A stretch of 64,000 nt of DNA from an uncultured Rhodospirillales bacterium (lineage in GTDB: Bacteria; Pseudomonadota; Alphaproteobacteria; RF32; CAG-239): contig CACWLK010000002.1 of assembly GCA_902761715.1 (NCBI GenBank), positions 1 to 64,000 of the forward strand, given 5' to 3'. Position numbers and translations under genes: made by a program. The first letter of the stretch is position 1. Each line of letters opens with the position of its first letter. A model generated the notes under the pieces. That model ran no database searches. It saw nothing but the letters and a program-made list of their open reading frames with translations, and was not told the origin of the DNA. This document shows positions 43,979-53,346 of this stretch, piece after piece.

Positions 43979-44427
43979 GCCGGATAGTCGGTTATAGCTT
44001 CATCTTGCCCGTTTTGATTTATGGTTTCAAAATCTACCATCGGATATGACTGCACATCGTATACACGATTGCCTTCCTGATACAATTTGTTCTGTATTTC
44101 ATTGCCCATCTGCTCCGGTGTCATCTGACTTATGCTCGGATTTTGCAAACTGTTTTGCACGACTTCCGATCTGTTTGTTGCCGGTTGAATTTGCACATTT
44201 TCGGCATTATTCGGTGCATTTACGGGAGCAATACCCGTTATGGGATTTCCCAAAGGATTGCCCGAATCTTGCGGTTGTTCCACCAAAAACTCGTTTGCGG
44301 AACCGTCAGGGGTTTGAGCCTCGCCGAATACTGTTGTTTCAGCATTTTTATCTGCCAGAGTTTCAATTAAATCTTGGGCGCTTGCGCTAAAAGCCGTTAT
44401 TCCTGCTAACAATAAACATTGCCACAT
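43972..44427 (-). CDS. secreted Asn/Gln-rich protein of unknown function
   Basis: A 151-residue protein with a short signal peptide (MWQCLLLAGITAFSASA) and a mature part rich in Asn, Gln and Pro with little predicted structure (NPLGNPITGIAPVNAPNNAE). The C-terminal part reads QEGNRVYDVQSYPMVDFE. The clear GGGAGGATAAGAAA ribosome site supports it. It is convergent with uppP, overlapping by 7 bp. No family recognised; likely periplasmic or surface. Confidence 0.6.
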   Translation of the reverse strand: MWQCLLLAGITAFSASAQDLIETLADKNAETTVFGEAQTPDGSANEFLVEQPQDSGNPLGNPITGIAPVNAPNNAENVQIQPATNRSEVVQNSLQNPSISQMTPEQMGNEIQNKLYQEGNRVYDVQSYPMVDFETINQNGQDEAITDYPAY

Positions 44428-44480
44428 TTTCTTATCCTCCCGTTACATATGTATTTGCGATTTATTCGTTTTCAAGTAAC

Positions 44481-44516
44481 AAAAAAAGGCCGTCGTATCA
44501 TACGACGGCCTTTTTA
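44481..44516. terminator. bidirectional terminator at the end of pta-ackA
   Basis: AAAGGCCGTCGTA-TCA-TACGACGGCCTTT, a perfect 13-bp stem with A- and T-tracts. It lies 18 bp after the ackA stop on the minus strand. Confidence 0.9.
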
Positions 44517-44533
44517 AGCACTAAACAAAACGA

Positions 44534-45718
44534 CTAAATCAGTTTTTTTGTATCCTGAGCAATAACCAACTCTTCATTTGTAGGAATAACAAAAACTCTG
44601 ACTTTTGAGCCCGGTTTAGAAATTTCAACGGTTTTACCGCGGAGCTTGTTGGCTTCTTCATCAAGTTCAATACCCATAAAGGCCAAACGTTCGCATACCA
44701 ACTTGCGGACTTCGCTTCCGTTTTCACCGACACCGCCGGTAAAGACAATTGCATCAACGCCACCCATAGAAGCGGTATATGCACCAATGTACTTTACAAT
44801 GCTGTAGCAATAGACCTGCATTGCCACGATTGCATCATGTTCGCCGGCAAAATATCTGGTTTCTACATCACGGTTATCAGAATATCCGCACAATCCGAAC
44901 ATACCTGACTGTTTGTTAAGCAGGTTGTCAACTTCCTCAATGGTTTTGTTTTGGCTCTTCATAATATAAAGCGGAACAAATGGATCAACATCGCCCGAAC
45001 GAGTGCCCATAACTACACCGGCCAAAGGTGTAAATCCCATTGAGGTATCCATACATTTGCCGTCCTTTACGGCTGTAATCGAGGCACCGTTTCCGATATG
45101 GCAGGTAATAATTTTGCTATGTTCCGGATTGCCGATAAGTTTATTGGCTTCACGGGCAACAAACTGGTGTGAAGTGCCGTGTGCACCATAGCGACGAATT
45201 TTGTACTTTGTATATTGCTCTTTAGGCAAAGCATACATATATGCTTCCGGTTGCATTGTTTGGTGAAAAGCTGTATCAAAAGCCACAACTTGCGGAACAT
45301 CGGGCAGTAAAGATTTAACTGCCTTAATTCCCAAGAGAGCAGCCGGATTATGTAAAGGAGCCAATGTGCACAGTTCGGCAATGCGATCAATTACTTCATC
45401 GGTAACCAACACCGAACGGTCAAAATATTCACCGCCGTGAACAATGCGGTGTCCCACACCGGAAAGCTCTTTCAAACTGGTAAGAGGTCCTTGTAACAAC
45501 AAATCAAAAACTTCTTTAATTGCTTCTTGGTGAGAAGCCAAAGCCACCTCTTTAATTACCTTATCGCCATCACCGATTTTAATGCTGACAAAAGAACCAT
45601 CAATACCGATACGCTCGGCCAAACCTTTGGCAACAGCTTCATATTTATCGCCGTCAACATTAAACAACTGATACTTCAGAGAAGAAGATCCTGAGTTCAA
45701 AACCAAAATTTTATCCAT
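44534..45718 (-). CDS. ackA: acetate kinase
   Basis: A 394-residue ASKHA-fold kinase that makes ATP and acetate from acetyl phosphate. Landmarks are LVLNSGSSSLKYQLF at the start, GHRIVHGGEYF, AFDTAFHQTM, GAHGTSHQFVA, HIGNGASITAV and VFTGGVGENG. It lies 32 bp downstream of pta, forming the classic overflow and fermentation pair, which suggests that this organism can grow fermentatively. A strong terminator follows. Confidence 0.97.
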   Translation of the reverse strand: MDKILVLNSGSSSLKYQLFNVDGDKYEAVAKGLAERIGIDGSFVSIKIGDGDKVIKEVALASHQEAIKEVFDLLLQGPLTSLKELSGVGHRIVHGGEYFDRSVLVTDEVIDRIAELCTLAPLHNPAALLGIKAVKSLLPDVPQVVAFDTAFHQTMQPEAYMYALPKEQYTKYKIRRYGAHGTSHQFVAREANKLIGNPEHSKIITCHIGNGASITAVKDGKCMDTSMGFTPLAGVVMGTRSGDVDPFVPLYIMKSQNKTIEEVDNLLNKQSGMFGLCGYSDNRDVETRYFAGEHDAIVAMQVYCYSIVKYIGAYTASMGGVDAIVFTGGVGENGSEVRKLVCERLAFMGIELDEEANKLRGKTVEISKPGSKVRVFVIPTNEELVIAQDTKKLI

Positions 45719-45750
45719 AAGTTTATATCCTTACATTAATTATCAAATTG

Positions 45751-46752
45751 TTATTGTGCCTGTATGCATGTAATTGCAATCATTCCGACAATATCTTCAA
45801 CCAATGCACCGCGAGACAAGTCGTTTACCGGTGCATTCAAACCTTGCAGGAAAGGTCCGTAAGCTTCGGCACCGCCGATACGTTGGCAGAGTTTATATCC
45901 GATATTTCCGGCATTGATATCAGGAAAGATCAAAACACTGGCTTTACCGGCAACTTCGCTTCCTTTAGCTTTTTTAGCTGCAACAACCGAGTCGACAGCG
46001 GCATCGAGTTGCAATTCACCATCAATCTTAATACCCAAATCTTTATATTCAGGCAGTTTCAACTGTTCCTGAGCCAGCTTTGTAGCTTCAACAACCTTGG
46101 TAACTTTTTCGTGTTTAGCTGATCCCTTAGTTGAAAAAGACAGCATTGCCACATTTGGCTCAATACCGAACTGAATAGCTGTTTCCGAGGCATCAATTGC
46201 AATATCGGCAAGCTCTTGTGCCGTCGGATCAATAATGATTGCACAGTCAGAGAAAACATAAGGCTTGTCGTTAGAAACAATAATAAAAGCTGATGAAACC
46301 GAACGACCTTTTTTCTTTGACTTAATAATCTGCAGTGCAGGGCGTACCGTATCTGCTGTTGAGTGAGCAGCACCCGAAACCATACCGTCAGCTTTTCCGG
46401 CCTTAATCATCATGGTGCCGAAATAATTGTAGTTATGCATTTGTTTGAAAGCGTCTTCAGGTGTAACACCTTTTTCCTTACGCATTTCATAAAACATATC
46501 AGCATATTTTTGCAAATCAGGAGATTTTTCCGGCTCAATAATTTCAATACCGTCCAAATTCCAATTATTATTGGCAAAATAGGACTTAATTTCGGCTTCA
46601 TTACCCAAAATGATAAGCTTTGCCGCTTTAATTTGTGCAACTTCATGAGCGGCTTTTAATACGCGTTCATCTTCACCTTCAGGCAAAACAATAGTTTTAA
46701 CGTTTTGTTTTGTTTTTTCGATTAATTTTTTTACAAAAAGAGTTTGTTCCAT
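45751..46752 (-). CDS. pta: phosphate acetyltransferase, short form
   Basis: A 333-residue enzyme converting acetyl-CoA and phosphate to acetyl phosphate. The family core is seen in KTIVLPEGEDERVLKAAHEV, GMVSGAAHSTADTVRPALQI, FSDCAIIIDPTAQELADIAI and VLIFPDINAGNIGYKL. It lacks the N-terminal DRTGG/P-loop regions of long Pta, so it is the class I short type. AGGAAAGTCTG precedes the ATG. First gene of pta-ackA. Confidence 0.96.
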   Translation of the reverse strand: MEQTLFVKKLIEKTKQNVKTIVLPEGEDERVLKAAHEVAQIKAAKLIILGNEAEIKSYFANNNWNLDGIEIIEPEKSPDLQKYADMFYEMRKEKGVTPEDAFKQMHNYNYFGTMMIKAGKADGMVSGAAHSTADTVRPALQIIKSKKKGRSVSSAFIIVSNDKPYVFSDCAIIIDPTAQELADIAIDASETAIQFGIEPNVAMLSFSTKGSAKHEKVTKVVEATKLAQEQLKLPEYKDLGIKIDGELQLDAAVDSVVAAKKAKGSEVAGKASVLIFPDINAGNIGYKLCQRIGGAEAYGPFLQGLNAPVNDLSRGALVEDIVGMIAITCIQAQ

Positions 46753-46826
46753 CAGACTTTCCTCAATATAAAATTTTTACTATCGGTAATAAACAACGAT
46801 TTAATTTAAAAGTCTATAAAAACTTT

Positions 46827-46855
46827 TTGATTTTTAGGATAAAATAAGCTAATAT
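46827..46855 (+). promoter_or_regulatory. putative sigma70 promoter for the secreted protein/AI-2E transporter pair
   Basis: TTGATT (46827-46832), 17-nt spacer, TAATAT (46850-46855), about 50 nt before the start codon at 46906 in the divergent gap after pta. Confidence 0.55.
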
Positions 46856-46905
46856 CGCAACAGTTAAACAATTGAGCATAAATTGTCATAATCAAGGAGA
46901 AAATG

Positions 46906-47547
46906 ATGACTTACCGCATTGTCTGGTTGTTTTTAGCCTTAATGTTTGCTTTTCCGGCAAATGCTTATGAAGATTACAGCAGTATTGTAAACGTAGACGT
47001 TACCGATGTAAATGCCGCCACCGCCAAAGAAAAAGCCATGTTAGATGCCAACCGTCGTGCCCTAAACGAGGTTACTCCCAAGCTTGCCAATCAGGCCGGT
47101 ATTGATCTCATCAATTCGCTGAGTAATGAGCAGGTTGCATATTTTATCAAAGATGCCACCGTGCTGGAAGAAAAGTCTTCTGACGTGCGCTATATTGCGA
47201 GTCTAAAAATTACCATTCAAGATGATATTCTCCGTCAATATCTTGAAGAAAAAGGCGTAGCCGAAGAACTTTCCAGCGAAAGCATTGATGTTCTCTACGT
47301 TTTTCCGACATTATCATCATGGTTGAATGTTGAAAAACAGCTTAAATCAGCCAGAAACGTTGAAAACATTGAAACTATTGCTATGTCTAACAACAAAGTT
47401 CAGTTCAAAATCAATTTTTTGGGCTCGCTTGACGAATTGTCTCGTAACTTAGAAAATAGCGGTTTTTCACTACACAGCGGTGATGGACTTTATATTCTTA
47501 AAAGCATAGATACTTCATACAGCACAATGGGAGATTATAATGGCTAA
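46906..47547 (+). CDS. secreted protein, DUF2066-like
   Basis: A 213-residue exported protein with signal peptide (VWLFLALMFAFPANA). The mature start, VNVDVTDVNAATAKEKAMLDANRRALNEV, resembles DUF2066 proteins, in which such a segment precedes a repeated alpha/beta domain. That assignment is tentative. GGAGAAAATG precedes the ATG. Its last codons overlap the start of the AI-2E transporter gene by 8 bp (ATGGCTAA), so the two are coupled and may act together at the inner membrane. Confidence 0.65.
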   Translation: MTYRIVWLFLALMFAFPANAYEDYSSIVNVDVTDVNAATAKEKAMLDANRRALNEVTPKLANQAGIDLINSLSNEQVAYFIKDATVLEEKSSDVRYIASLKITIQDDILRQYLEEKGVAEELSSESIDVLYVFPTLSSWLNVEKQLKSARNVENIETIAMSNNKVQFKINFLGSLDELSRNLENSGFSLHSGDGLYILKSIDTSYSTMGDYNG

Positions 47548-48610
47548 GACGGCATCAACCGGACTAAGATCCAATTCTGTTTTTTGGATTACATTATTTA
47601 TATTCTTTTGCGCTGCAGTATATGTTTTGCGCTCGGTTTTATTGCCGTTTGTAGCCGGTATCGTTATCGGCTACCTTCTTGATCCGCTTGCCTCTCGCCT
47701 TGAAAAAAAAGGAGTTAACCGCACGCTTGCAACCATACTGGTCATGCTCATGGTTATTATAATTGCCGTACCGGCCTTAATTTTATTGATAAATATGATT
47801 GATAGTCAGGTAACCACATTTATCAGTGCAGTGCCGAGTTATGTTGCATCTTTGGTCAAAAAGTTTGAACCGGTACTGATAAAACTTCAGGAGGAGTTTC
47901 CGGGCTTACAGGCTGATAAGGTAAAAGATTACCTGCGTTCCAATATGTCTAATAACTTAAAATTGTTCGGTTCACTGGTAAAAAGCTTGGTTTCCGGTGG
48001 CATGGCGATTATCAATCTCATATCTTTGTTGTTGATTACACCGGTTGTTGCTTTTTATATGTTGCGTGATTGGGATAATTTTATTGCCAAAATCCGCAGT
48101 CTTTTACCGCGTAAATACAAAAAGACCATCGAAACACAAGCTCGCGAAATTGACCGCACCTTGGCCGGTTTTATCCGCGGGCAGGTTAGTGTCTGCATTA
48201 TTTTAGGCAGTTTTTATGCTATCGGACTTCACCTCTGCGGGCTTGATCTTGGACTGATGGTTGGCTTTTTAGCCGGTTTAATCTCATTTATTCCTTATGT
48301 CGGGAGTATTTCCGGCTTTTTGATGAGCATGGCCTTAGCTGTTGCCCAATTTAACACTTGGGGACCATTTGTTGCCGTAATCTGTGTATTTTTGGTTGGT
48401 CAGTTTTTGGAAGGCAACTTCCTCACACCTAAACTGGTTGGTGACAACGTCGGCTTACACCCCGTATGGGTAATGTTTGCCTTGCTGGCCGGCGGTGTTT
48501 TGCTTGGCTTTTTGGGCTTGATGATTGCCGTTCCGGTTGCCGCAGTTATCGGCGTTTTGATTCGCCACGCCATCGAGAACTACAAAAACAGCGACTTATA
48601 TTTGCAATAA
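47540..48610 (+). CDS. AI-2E family (PerM/YhhT-type) transporter
   Basis: A 356-residue membrane protein with some seven to eight hydrophobic segments. Family features are FVAGIVIGYLLDPLASRLEKKG near the N-terminus, the conserved FIRGQVSVCIILGSFYAIGL and FIPYVGSISGF, and a C-terminal LGFLGLMIAVPVAAVIGVL. Members have been tied to autoinducer-2 export or cation/proton antiport; the substrate here is unknown. Translationally coupled to the secreted protein upstream, and convergent with lpxB 1 bp away. Confidence 0.88.
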   Translation: MAKTASTGLRSNSVFWITLFIFFCAAVYVLRSVLLPFVAGIVIGYLLDPLASRLEKKGVNRTLATILVMLMVIIIAVPALILLINMIDSQVTTFISAVPSYVASLVKKFEPVLIKLQEEFPGLQADKVKDYLRSNMSNNLKLFGSLVKSLVSGGMAIINLISLLLITPVVAFYMLRDWDNFIAKIRSLLPRKYKKTIETQAREIDRTLAGFIRGQVSVCIILGSFYAIGLHLCGLDLGLMVGFLAGLISFIPYVGSISGFLMSMALAVAQFNTWGPFVAVICVFLVGQFLEGNFLTPKLVGDNVGLHPVWVMFALLAGGVLLGFLGLMIAVPVAAVIGVLIRHAIENYKNSDLYLQ

Positions 48611-48611
48611 T

Positions 48612-49781
48612 TTATTGCTTGTTCTTTTCTATCAAATTCAGTACGACGTCGCAGGCGTTTTCACTTGGTGTTTGCTCTCCCAAACCCAATACCTCACGCA
48701 CTTTCTTAAAACCGTCAATTTCATGGCGATACAAGTCGTCTTGCTCCAAAAATCTCTTGATATATCTGGCTATATTGTCCGGCACACAAGCATCTTGCAA
48801 CAATTCCGGCACAATCTCCCGTCCGAGTAAAATATTAGAAAGATTAACAAACTGAATATGCATTAAGCGTTTGACCAAAAAAGCCGTAAGACGGGATACT
48901 TTATAACCTATAATATGCGGCACGTTTGCAATTGCCAATTCCAACGCCACCGTTCCTGAAGCCGCAATTGCCGCAGCAGAAGCACACATTGCATTATGGC
49001 GGTCTTCACTTCCTTCTACAATCAATGTTTCAAAACCGCAATTTTCCATCAAACCTTTCACACGTTTTTCAACAGTTTTTACCGTCGGTACCACAAACAA
49101 CAAATCATCGTATGTTGCATTCAGTTTTTGTGCGGTTTCAATAAATATAGGTAACAGTGTCGCTACTTCATTATGTCTTGAGCCTGGCAATATACATACA
49201 ATACGTTTATCTTTTGATATCTTATATTTTTTTCTGAAACTTTCTTTATCTCCTTTGGCAACCGGACTTTCTATTACCGGATGTCCGACAAAAGTCGTAT
49301 CCAGTCCGTAAGGAGTAAAATATTTTGGTTCTTGCGGCAACAAAGTCAGCAAATGATCGACATATTTGTGTATGGTGCGGGCACGTTTTTTCTTCCAAGC
49401 CCAAACCTGCGGGGCTACATAATGCACCTGCGGAATACCCAGTTTTTTCTTGCGCAGAGCCTTTTGCACCCGACAACCGAAACTCCATGAATCAATAGTA
49501 ATAACCACATCAGGTTTAATTTTCACGATATCATTTACGGTTTCTTTGATATGCCTTAAAACCTTCGGAATACTCGGAATAACCTCGGCAATCCCCATGA
49601 CAGCCAAATCAGATATATCAAACAGAGAGTTAAAACCTTCTGCTTCCATGGTTTCACCACCGACACCAAAAAACTCGACATTGCCGCTGGTTTTCTTTTT
49701 CATTGCCTTCATAAAGCGAGCCCCTAAAGCATCACCTGACGGCTCGCCGGCAATCAGATATATTTTCAACTTATTGCTCAA
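48612..49781 (-). CDS. lpxB: lipid-A-disaccharide synthase LpxB
   Basis: A 389-residue GT19 enzyme joining UDP-2,3-diacylglucosamine and lipid X. Family features are IYLIAGEPSGDALGARFMK, FFGVGGETMEAEGF, CILPGSRHNEVATLLPIF and the C-terminal GYKVSRLTAFLVKRLM with LLGREIVPELLQ. The start is a TTG preceded by GGGAGAG; another TTG six codons earlier is possible and no ATG fits. It overlaps the end of lpxI by 11 bp. The pair lets lipid X pass directly from LpxI to LpxB. Confidence 0.94.
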   Translation of the reverse strand: MSNKLKIYLIAGEPSGDALGARFMKAMKKKTSGNVEFFGVGGETMEAEGFNSLFDISDLAVMGIAEVIPSIPKVLRHIKETVNDIVKIKPDVVITIDSWSFGCRVQKALRKKKLGIPQVHYVAPQVWAWKKKRARTIHKYVDHLLTLLPQEPKYFTPYGLDTTFVGHPVIESPVAKGDKESFRKKYKISKDKRIVCILPGSRHNEVATLLPIFIETAQKLNATYDDLLFVVPTVKTVEKRVKGLMENCGFETLIVEGSEDRHNAMCASAAAIAASGTVALELAIANVPHIIGYKVSRLTAFLVKRLMHIQFVNLSNILLGREIVPELLQDACVPDNIARYIKRFLEQDDLYRHEIDGFKKVREVLGLGEQTPSENACDVVLNLIEKNKQ

Positions 49782-50619
49782 GGTACTCTCCCGGTTCAAT
49801 CCCGATAATAAACATTCCCAGTTTATTGGCGGTTTTTATAACTTCTTCTTCATCGACAATCAACGTATTTCCGGCATGCACCGCAACGCCATTCAGCCCG
49901 CTGGCTTTTGCGTTTTCAATAGTTCTGGTTCCGATTGTCGGCAAATCAATTCGCATATCTTGCTGGGGTTTACGCAATTTTACCAGCACGCCGCCACTGC
50001 CTTTTCTTTTATAACCGCCGCAACGTTTAATCAGTTCATCGGTACCTTCAATTCCTTCAACACCGAGAACCAGTCCTTCCTGCACCACGACCGATTGCCC
50101 GACATCGAGCTTGCCTAACTCAAAAGCAACCCCGACGCCTCGTTTAATGTCAATAATGTCGGCTTTTGAAGGTTTTTTCTTGGTAACAATCCCCGGTTTT
50201 GCCAACAAATCGCTCATAACTTCCTGAATACCGACAACTCGCATTTTTTCCGCTTCAATTTCTTTGATTACTGCCCGTAACAATCCGTCATCGCCCAGAG
50301 CCTTCGGACCGACTTTTGCAAAAAATGCCGTTGTTTTCCAATCCGGCACCAAATCTTTGAACGATGGACGACGGATAGTCCCGATCATAACAATTTCTTC
50401 AACACCTTCCTGAGCCATACGCTTCAAACCTGTGCCGGCTTGTCCCATTCTCAGCCAAAGATGAGGAATGCTGTCATCAACCAAATCGGGCAGGGCGTTT
50501 CCCTCAATTGCCAAAACAAAAAAGTTGCGCCCCGTTTCCTGACAATAATGAATCAAACGTCGGGGAAGAGTTCCTCCCCCGGCGATGATACCAAGTTTTT
50601 TCTGCGGTGTATTTTCCAT
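49771..50619 (-). CDS. lpxI: UDP-2,3-diacylglucosamine pyrophosphatase LpxI
   Basis: A 282-residue protein of the LpxI (formerly DUF1009) family, the Alphaproteobacterial replacement for LpxH. It opens LGIIAGGGTLPRRLIHYCQE and has the conserved VGQSVVVQEGLVLGVEGIEGTDELI and VKLRKPQQDMRIDLPTIG. It hydrolyses UDP-2,3-diacylglucosamine to lipid X and UMP. It sits between lpxA (7 bp) and lpxB (overlap), a standard order in this class. Confidence 0.95.
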   Translation of the reverse strand: MENTPQKKLGIIAGGGTLPRRLIHYCQETGRNFFVLAIEGNALPDLVDDSIPHLWLRMGQAGTGLKRMAQEGVEEIVMIGTIRRPSFKDLVPDWKTTAFFAKVGPKALGDDGLLRAVIKEIEAEKMRVVGIQEVMSDLLAKPGIVTKKKPSKADIIDIKRGVGVAFELGKLDVGQSVVVQEGLVLGVEGIEGTDELIKRCGGYKRKGSGGVLVKLRKPQQDMRIDLPTIGTRTIENAKASGLNGVAVHAGNTLIVDEEEVIKTANKLGMFIIGIEPGEYLEQ

Positions 50620-50626
50620 CTAAAAC

Positions 50627-51454
50627 CTATTCAGCAGTTAATACATTGCGTCTGCCGATCATGGCGTCTTCAATAAACTCGACAATTTCCATGACCATAG
50701 CATTATCTTTATATTTTTCTTTAGCCTTTTCAACTCTTGTTTCAAAGTTGTCTTCTTTGGACTTAAACAAATACATATAAGCTCTTGTAATGCTCTTGAC
50801 CGTAGCTTCATCCATACCGCTGCGTTTCATACCGATAAGGTTAAGTCCGCGCAATTTACCGCGATCACCGGTAACCATAGCAAACGGAATAACATCACGA
50901 GTAACGCCTGTCATACCGCCGATCATAGCTTTGCGACCAATACGGCAGAACTGGTGAACAGCGCAGTTGCCACCTAAAATTGCTCCGTCGCCGACACGAG
51001 TATGACCACCGATAACTGCATTATTTGTCATAATCACGTTGTTTCCGACTACACAGTCGTGAGCAATATGGCTATTTACCATAAACATACCGTCATCACC
51101 GACACGAGTAACCAGTTTTTCCGGCTCTTCACCACGGATTGGATTTTGACCTTTCGGGGTTCCGCACTGCATAGTAACGTTTTCTCTGATAACATTACGT
51201 TTGCCGATAACCAGACGAGCACCTTCCTGAAATTCGTTGCCATGATCTTGCGGACCACCGCCCAAAACAGCTCCCGGAAAAACAACCGTACCTTCACCGA
51301 TGGTTGTATCGCCCATAATTGTAACATTTGACAACAAACGAACATTTTCTCCGATTTTAGCCTTTGAACTGATTACGCAAAAAGGTCCGATTTCTGCGGT
51401 CTCGGCAATTTGTGCTCCGTTTTCGATAACTGCGGTTGGGTGAATTTTACTCAT
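50627..51454 (-). CDS. lpxA: UDP-N-acetylglucosamine acyltransferase LpxA
   Basis: A 275-residue left-handed parallel beta-helix protein. Hexapeptide repeats fill residues 1-190 (AEIGPFCVISSKAKIGENVR and later), and the catalytic His lies in NSHIAHDCVVGNN. The C-terminal helical part begins near LRGLNLIGMKRSG. It performs the first committed lipid A step, with the acyl-ACP chain. It heads lpxA-lpxI-lpxB; fabZ and lpxD, often upstream, are not here, and nagB is the upstream neighbour. The 101-bp gap at 51455-51555 must hold the promoter. Confidence 0.96.
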   Translation of the reverse strand: MSKIHPTAVIENGAQIAETAEIGPFCVISSKAKIGENVRLLSNVTIMGDTTIGEGTVVFPGAVLGGGPQDHGNEFQEGARLVIGKRNVIRENVTMQCGTPKGQNPIRGEEPEKLVTRVGDDGMFMVNSHIAHDCVVGNNVIMTNNAVIGGHTRVGDGAILGGNCAVHQFCRIGRKAMIGGMTGVTRDVIPFAMVTGDRGKLRGLNLIGMKRSGMDEATVKSITRAYMYLFKSKEDNFETRVEKAKEKYKDNAMVMEIVEFIEDAMIGRRNVLTAE

Positions 51455-51555
51455 AATAAAAAATCCTCTTTAAAGTTAAACATCTTTTGACCCAAGCTTA
51501 ATCGTTGCTTTAACTAATGTAAAAACACAAAAGATTGCAGAATGTTACTTGTGGA

Positions 51556-52353
51556 TTATCTGCCGTATTTTGATGCCTCATTATCATTAAAGTAACGCAC
51601 AGTGCTGGCTTTGAGCTTTGATGTTGCATCTTCATCGCAGGCAATTATGGCGTGTGGGTGCATTTGCAAAATACTCAACGGGCACATATGGTTAACACTG
51701 CCTTCAACCGCCCCATGCAGGGCTTCTGACTTTTGATCTCCTGATGCAATCACCATTACTTCTCGGGTGTCCATAATGGTTGCAATTCCGATAGTAATGG
51801 CCAGCTTTGGTACATTGTTCTCATTGTCATCAAAAGCCTTGGCATTAGCTCTGATTGTATCGCGAGTAAGAGCTTTAAGTCTGGTGCGTGAGGCCAAAGA
51901 TGAACCTGGCTCATTAAAGGCTATATGTCCGTCTTCTCCGACACCGGCAATCAACAAGTCAATTCCGCCGTAACTACGGATTAATTTTTCATAATCAGCA
52001 CATTCTTTGGCAAAATCCTTAGTCTCGCCGTCAAGCAGATGGATGTTTTTCTTTTTTACATCGACATGGTTAAAAAACTTGTCCCACAGGAAATAATTAA
52101 AACTGTGCTTGTCGTCTTTAGCCAGTCCGACATATTCACACATATTAAAGAATACGACGTTTTGAAAAGATATTTTTCCTTTTTTGAACAGCTCAATAAG
52201 ACGCTTAAACATCTTGAGCGGCGAACTCCCTGCCGGCAGAGCCATAACAAAAGGTTTTTCTTTTGTCGGTTTTGCTGCCTTTATTTTATATGCAACATAG
52301 TCTGCTGCCCAGTTGGAACACTTTTCAAAATCAGGATTAATTACCAGTCGCAT
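51556..52353 (-). CDS. nagB: glucosamine-6-phosphate deaminase-like protein with Cys at the Asp72 position
   Basis: A 265-residue NagB-family protein: MALPAGSSPLKMFKRL, GVGEDGHIAFNEPGSSLASR with the Asp, His and Glu of the active site, and EGSVNHMCPLSILQMHP. The motif that reads NMDEYVGL in E. coli reads NMCEYVGL here, placing Cys (codon TGT) exactly at residue 72, where the catalytic base Asp72 is expected. It may have altered chemistry or be inactive. The normal reaction releases ammonia and fructose-6-phosphate from glucosamine-6-phosphate. It is a single gene; no nagA is nearby. Confidence 0.85.
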   Translation of the reverse strand: MRLVINPDFEKCSNWAADYVAYKIKAAKPTKEKPFVMALPAGSSPLKMFKRLIELFKKGKISFQNVVFFNMCEYVGLAKDDKHSFNYFLWDKFFNHVDVKKKNIHLLDGETKDFAKECADYEKLIRSYGGIDLLIAGVGEDGHIAFNEPGSSLASRTRLKALTRDTIRANAKAFDDNENNVPKLAITIGIATIMDTREVMVIASGDQKSEALHGAVEGSVNHMCPLSILQMHPHAIIACDEDATSKLKASTVRYFNDNEASKYGR

Positions 52354-52422
52354 TTTATACTTCCTTTTTCATAATTATAGTCTATACTACATTATATTTG
52401 CAAAATAAATAAAAGGTAAAAA

Positions 52423-53346
52423 ATGTTCAACTTATTCACCCCGCGCATTTTTAATTCAGGTTATTTGCCTGAAAAAGAAGGGCATCGTGTATATTTTATG
52501 GAACTCGGCAACCCCGATGGTGAACCGGTATTGATTTTTAACGGTGGTCCGGGCGGTGTGTCCAAAACCTCAAAAGCCGCGATGTTTGATCGGAAAAAAT
52601 ATCGTATTATCATGTTTGATCAGCGTGGCTGCGGAAAATCCATGCCCGCCGGAGAAATGGAAAACAACGATTCAATCGCTGCTCTTGAAGACGCAGAACG
52701 TTTAATTAAGTACCTGAATATCAAAAAGCCGCTTATCGTTCGTGGCGGATCTTGGGGCTCAACTCTGGCTCTGCTTTTTGCCATGCGCAACCCCCAGTCG
52801 GTTAAAATGCTTTTATTAAGCCAGATTTTTTTGGCTGATTCGGACAACAAAAAGTGGATGGAAGAAGATAGTGGATTGTTTTATCCTGATATGTTGGAAA
52901 AATTGGATTCTTCCGCCCCAAAAAATAAAAGACTTAATCTCGCTCAACGCTTTGCCAAAATGATGAACTCATACAATCTCGGACAACAGGTCAAAGCTGT
53001 TTGCACCTATGGTTGCTATGAGCGAGTACTGGGCAACTTATCCCCAGACTTAAATATCAAAAAAGTTACTCAGGACGATATAAATTCCAACATGATCTAT
53101 ATAAATTACTGTGCACAAAATTTTATGCTTGAGGACAAGTGCATTATCAATAACACCTCCATAATTGAGCATATCCCGACCTTGATAGTGCACAATCGCT
53201 TGGATATGGTATGTCCTTTATGCGGAGCTTATGAGTTACACAAGCATCTTCCAAACTCAAAATTAGTCATTGTTCCGGATATCGGACATGGCAGTAAATT
53301 GCTCAACAAAACCATAAAAAAAGAGATCAAACGTTTTCTCGGTTAG
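52423..53346 (+). CDS. pip: proline iminopeptidase-type S33 peptidase
   Basis: A 307-residue alpha/beta hydrolase that removes N-terminal proline. FNGGPGGVSKTSK takes the place of the usual HGGPG oxyanion motif, FDQRGCGKSMP is typical, the nucleophile elbow is GGSWGS (Ser110), Asp is in HNRLDMVCP and His in DIGHGSK. The catalytic set is complete. No signal peptide, so cytosolic. Its tail overlaps the convergent msrB by 20 bp. Confidence 0.88.
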   Translation: MFNLFTPRIFNSGYLPEKEGHRVYFMELGNPDGEPVLIFNGGPGGVSKTSKAAMFDRKKYRIIMFDQRGCGKSMPAGEMENNDSIAALEDAERLIKYLNIKKPLIVRGGSWGSTLALLFAMRNPQSVKMLLLSQIFLADSDNKKWMEEDSGLFYPDMLEKLDSSAPKNKRLNLAQRFAKMMNSYNLGQQVKAVCTYGCYERVLGNLSPDLNIKKVTQDDINSNMIYINYCAQNFMLEDKCIINNTSIIEHIPTLIVHNRLDMVCPLCGAYELHKHLPNSKLVIVPDIGHGSKLLNKTIKKEIKRFLG

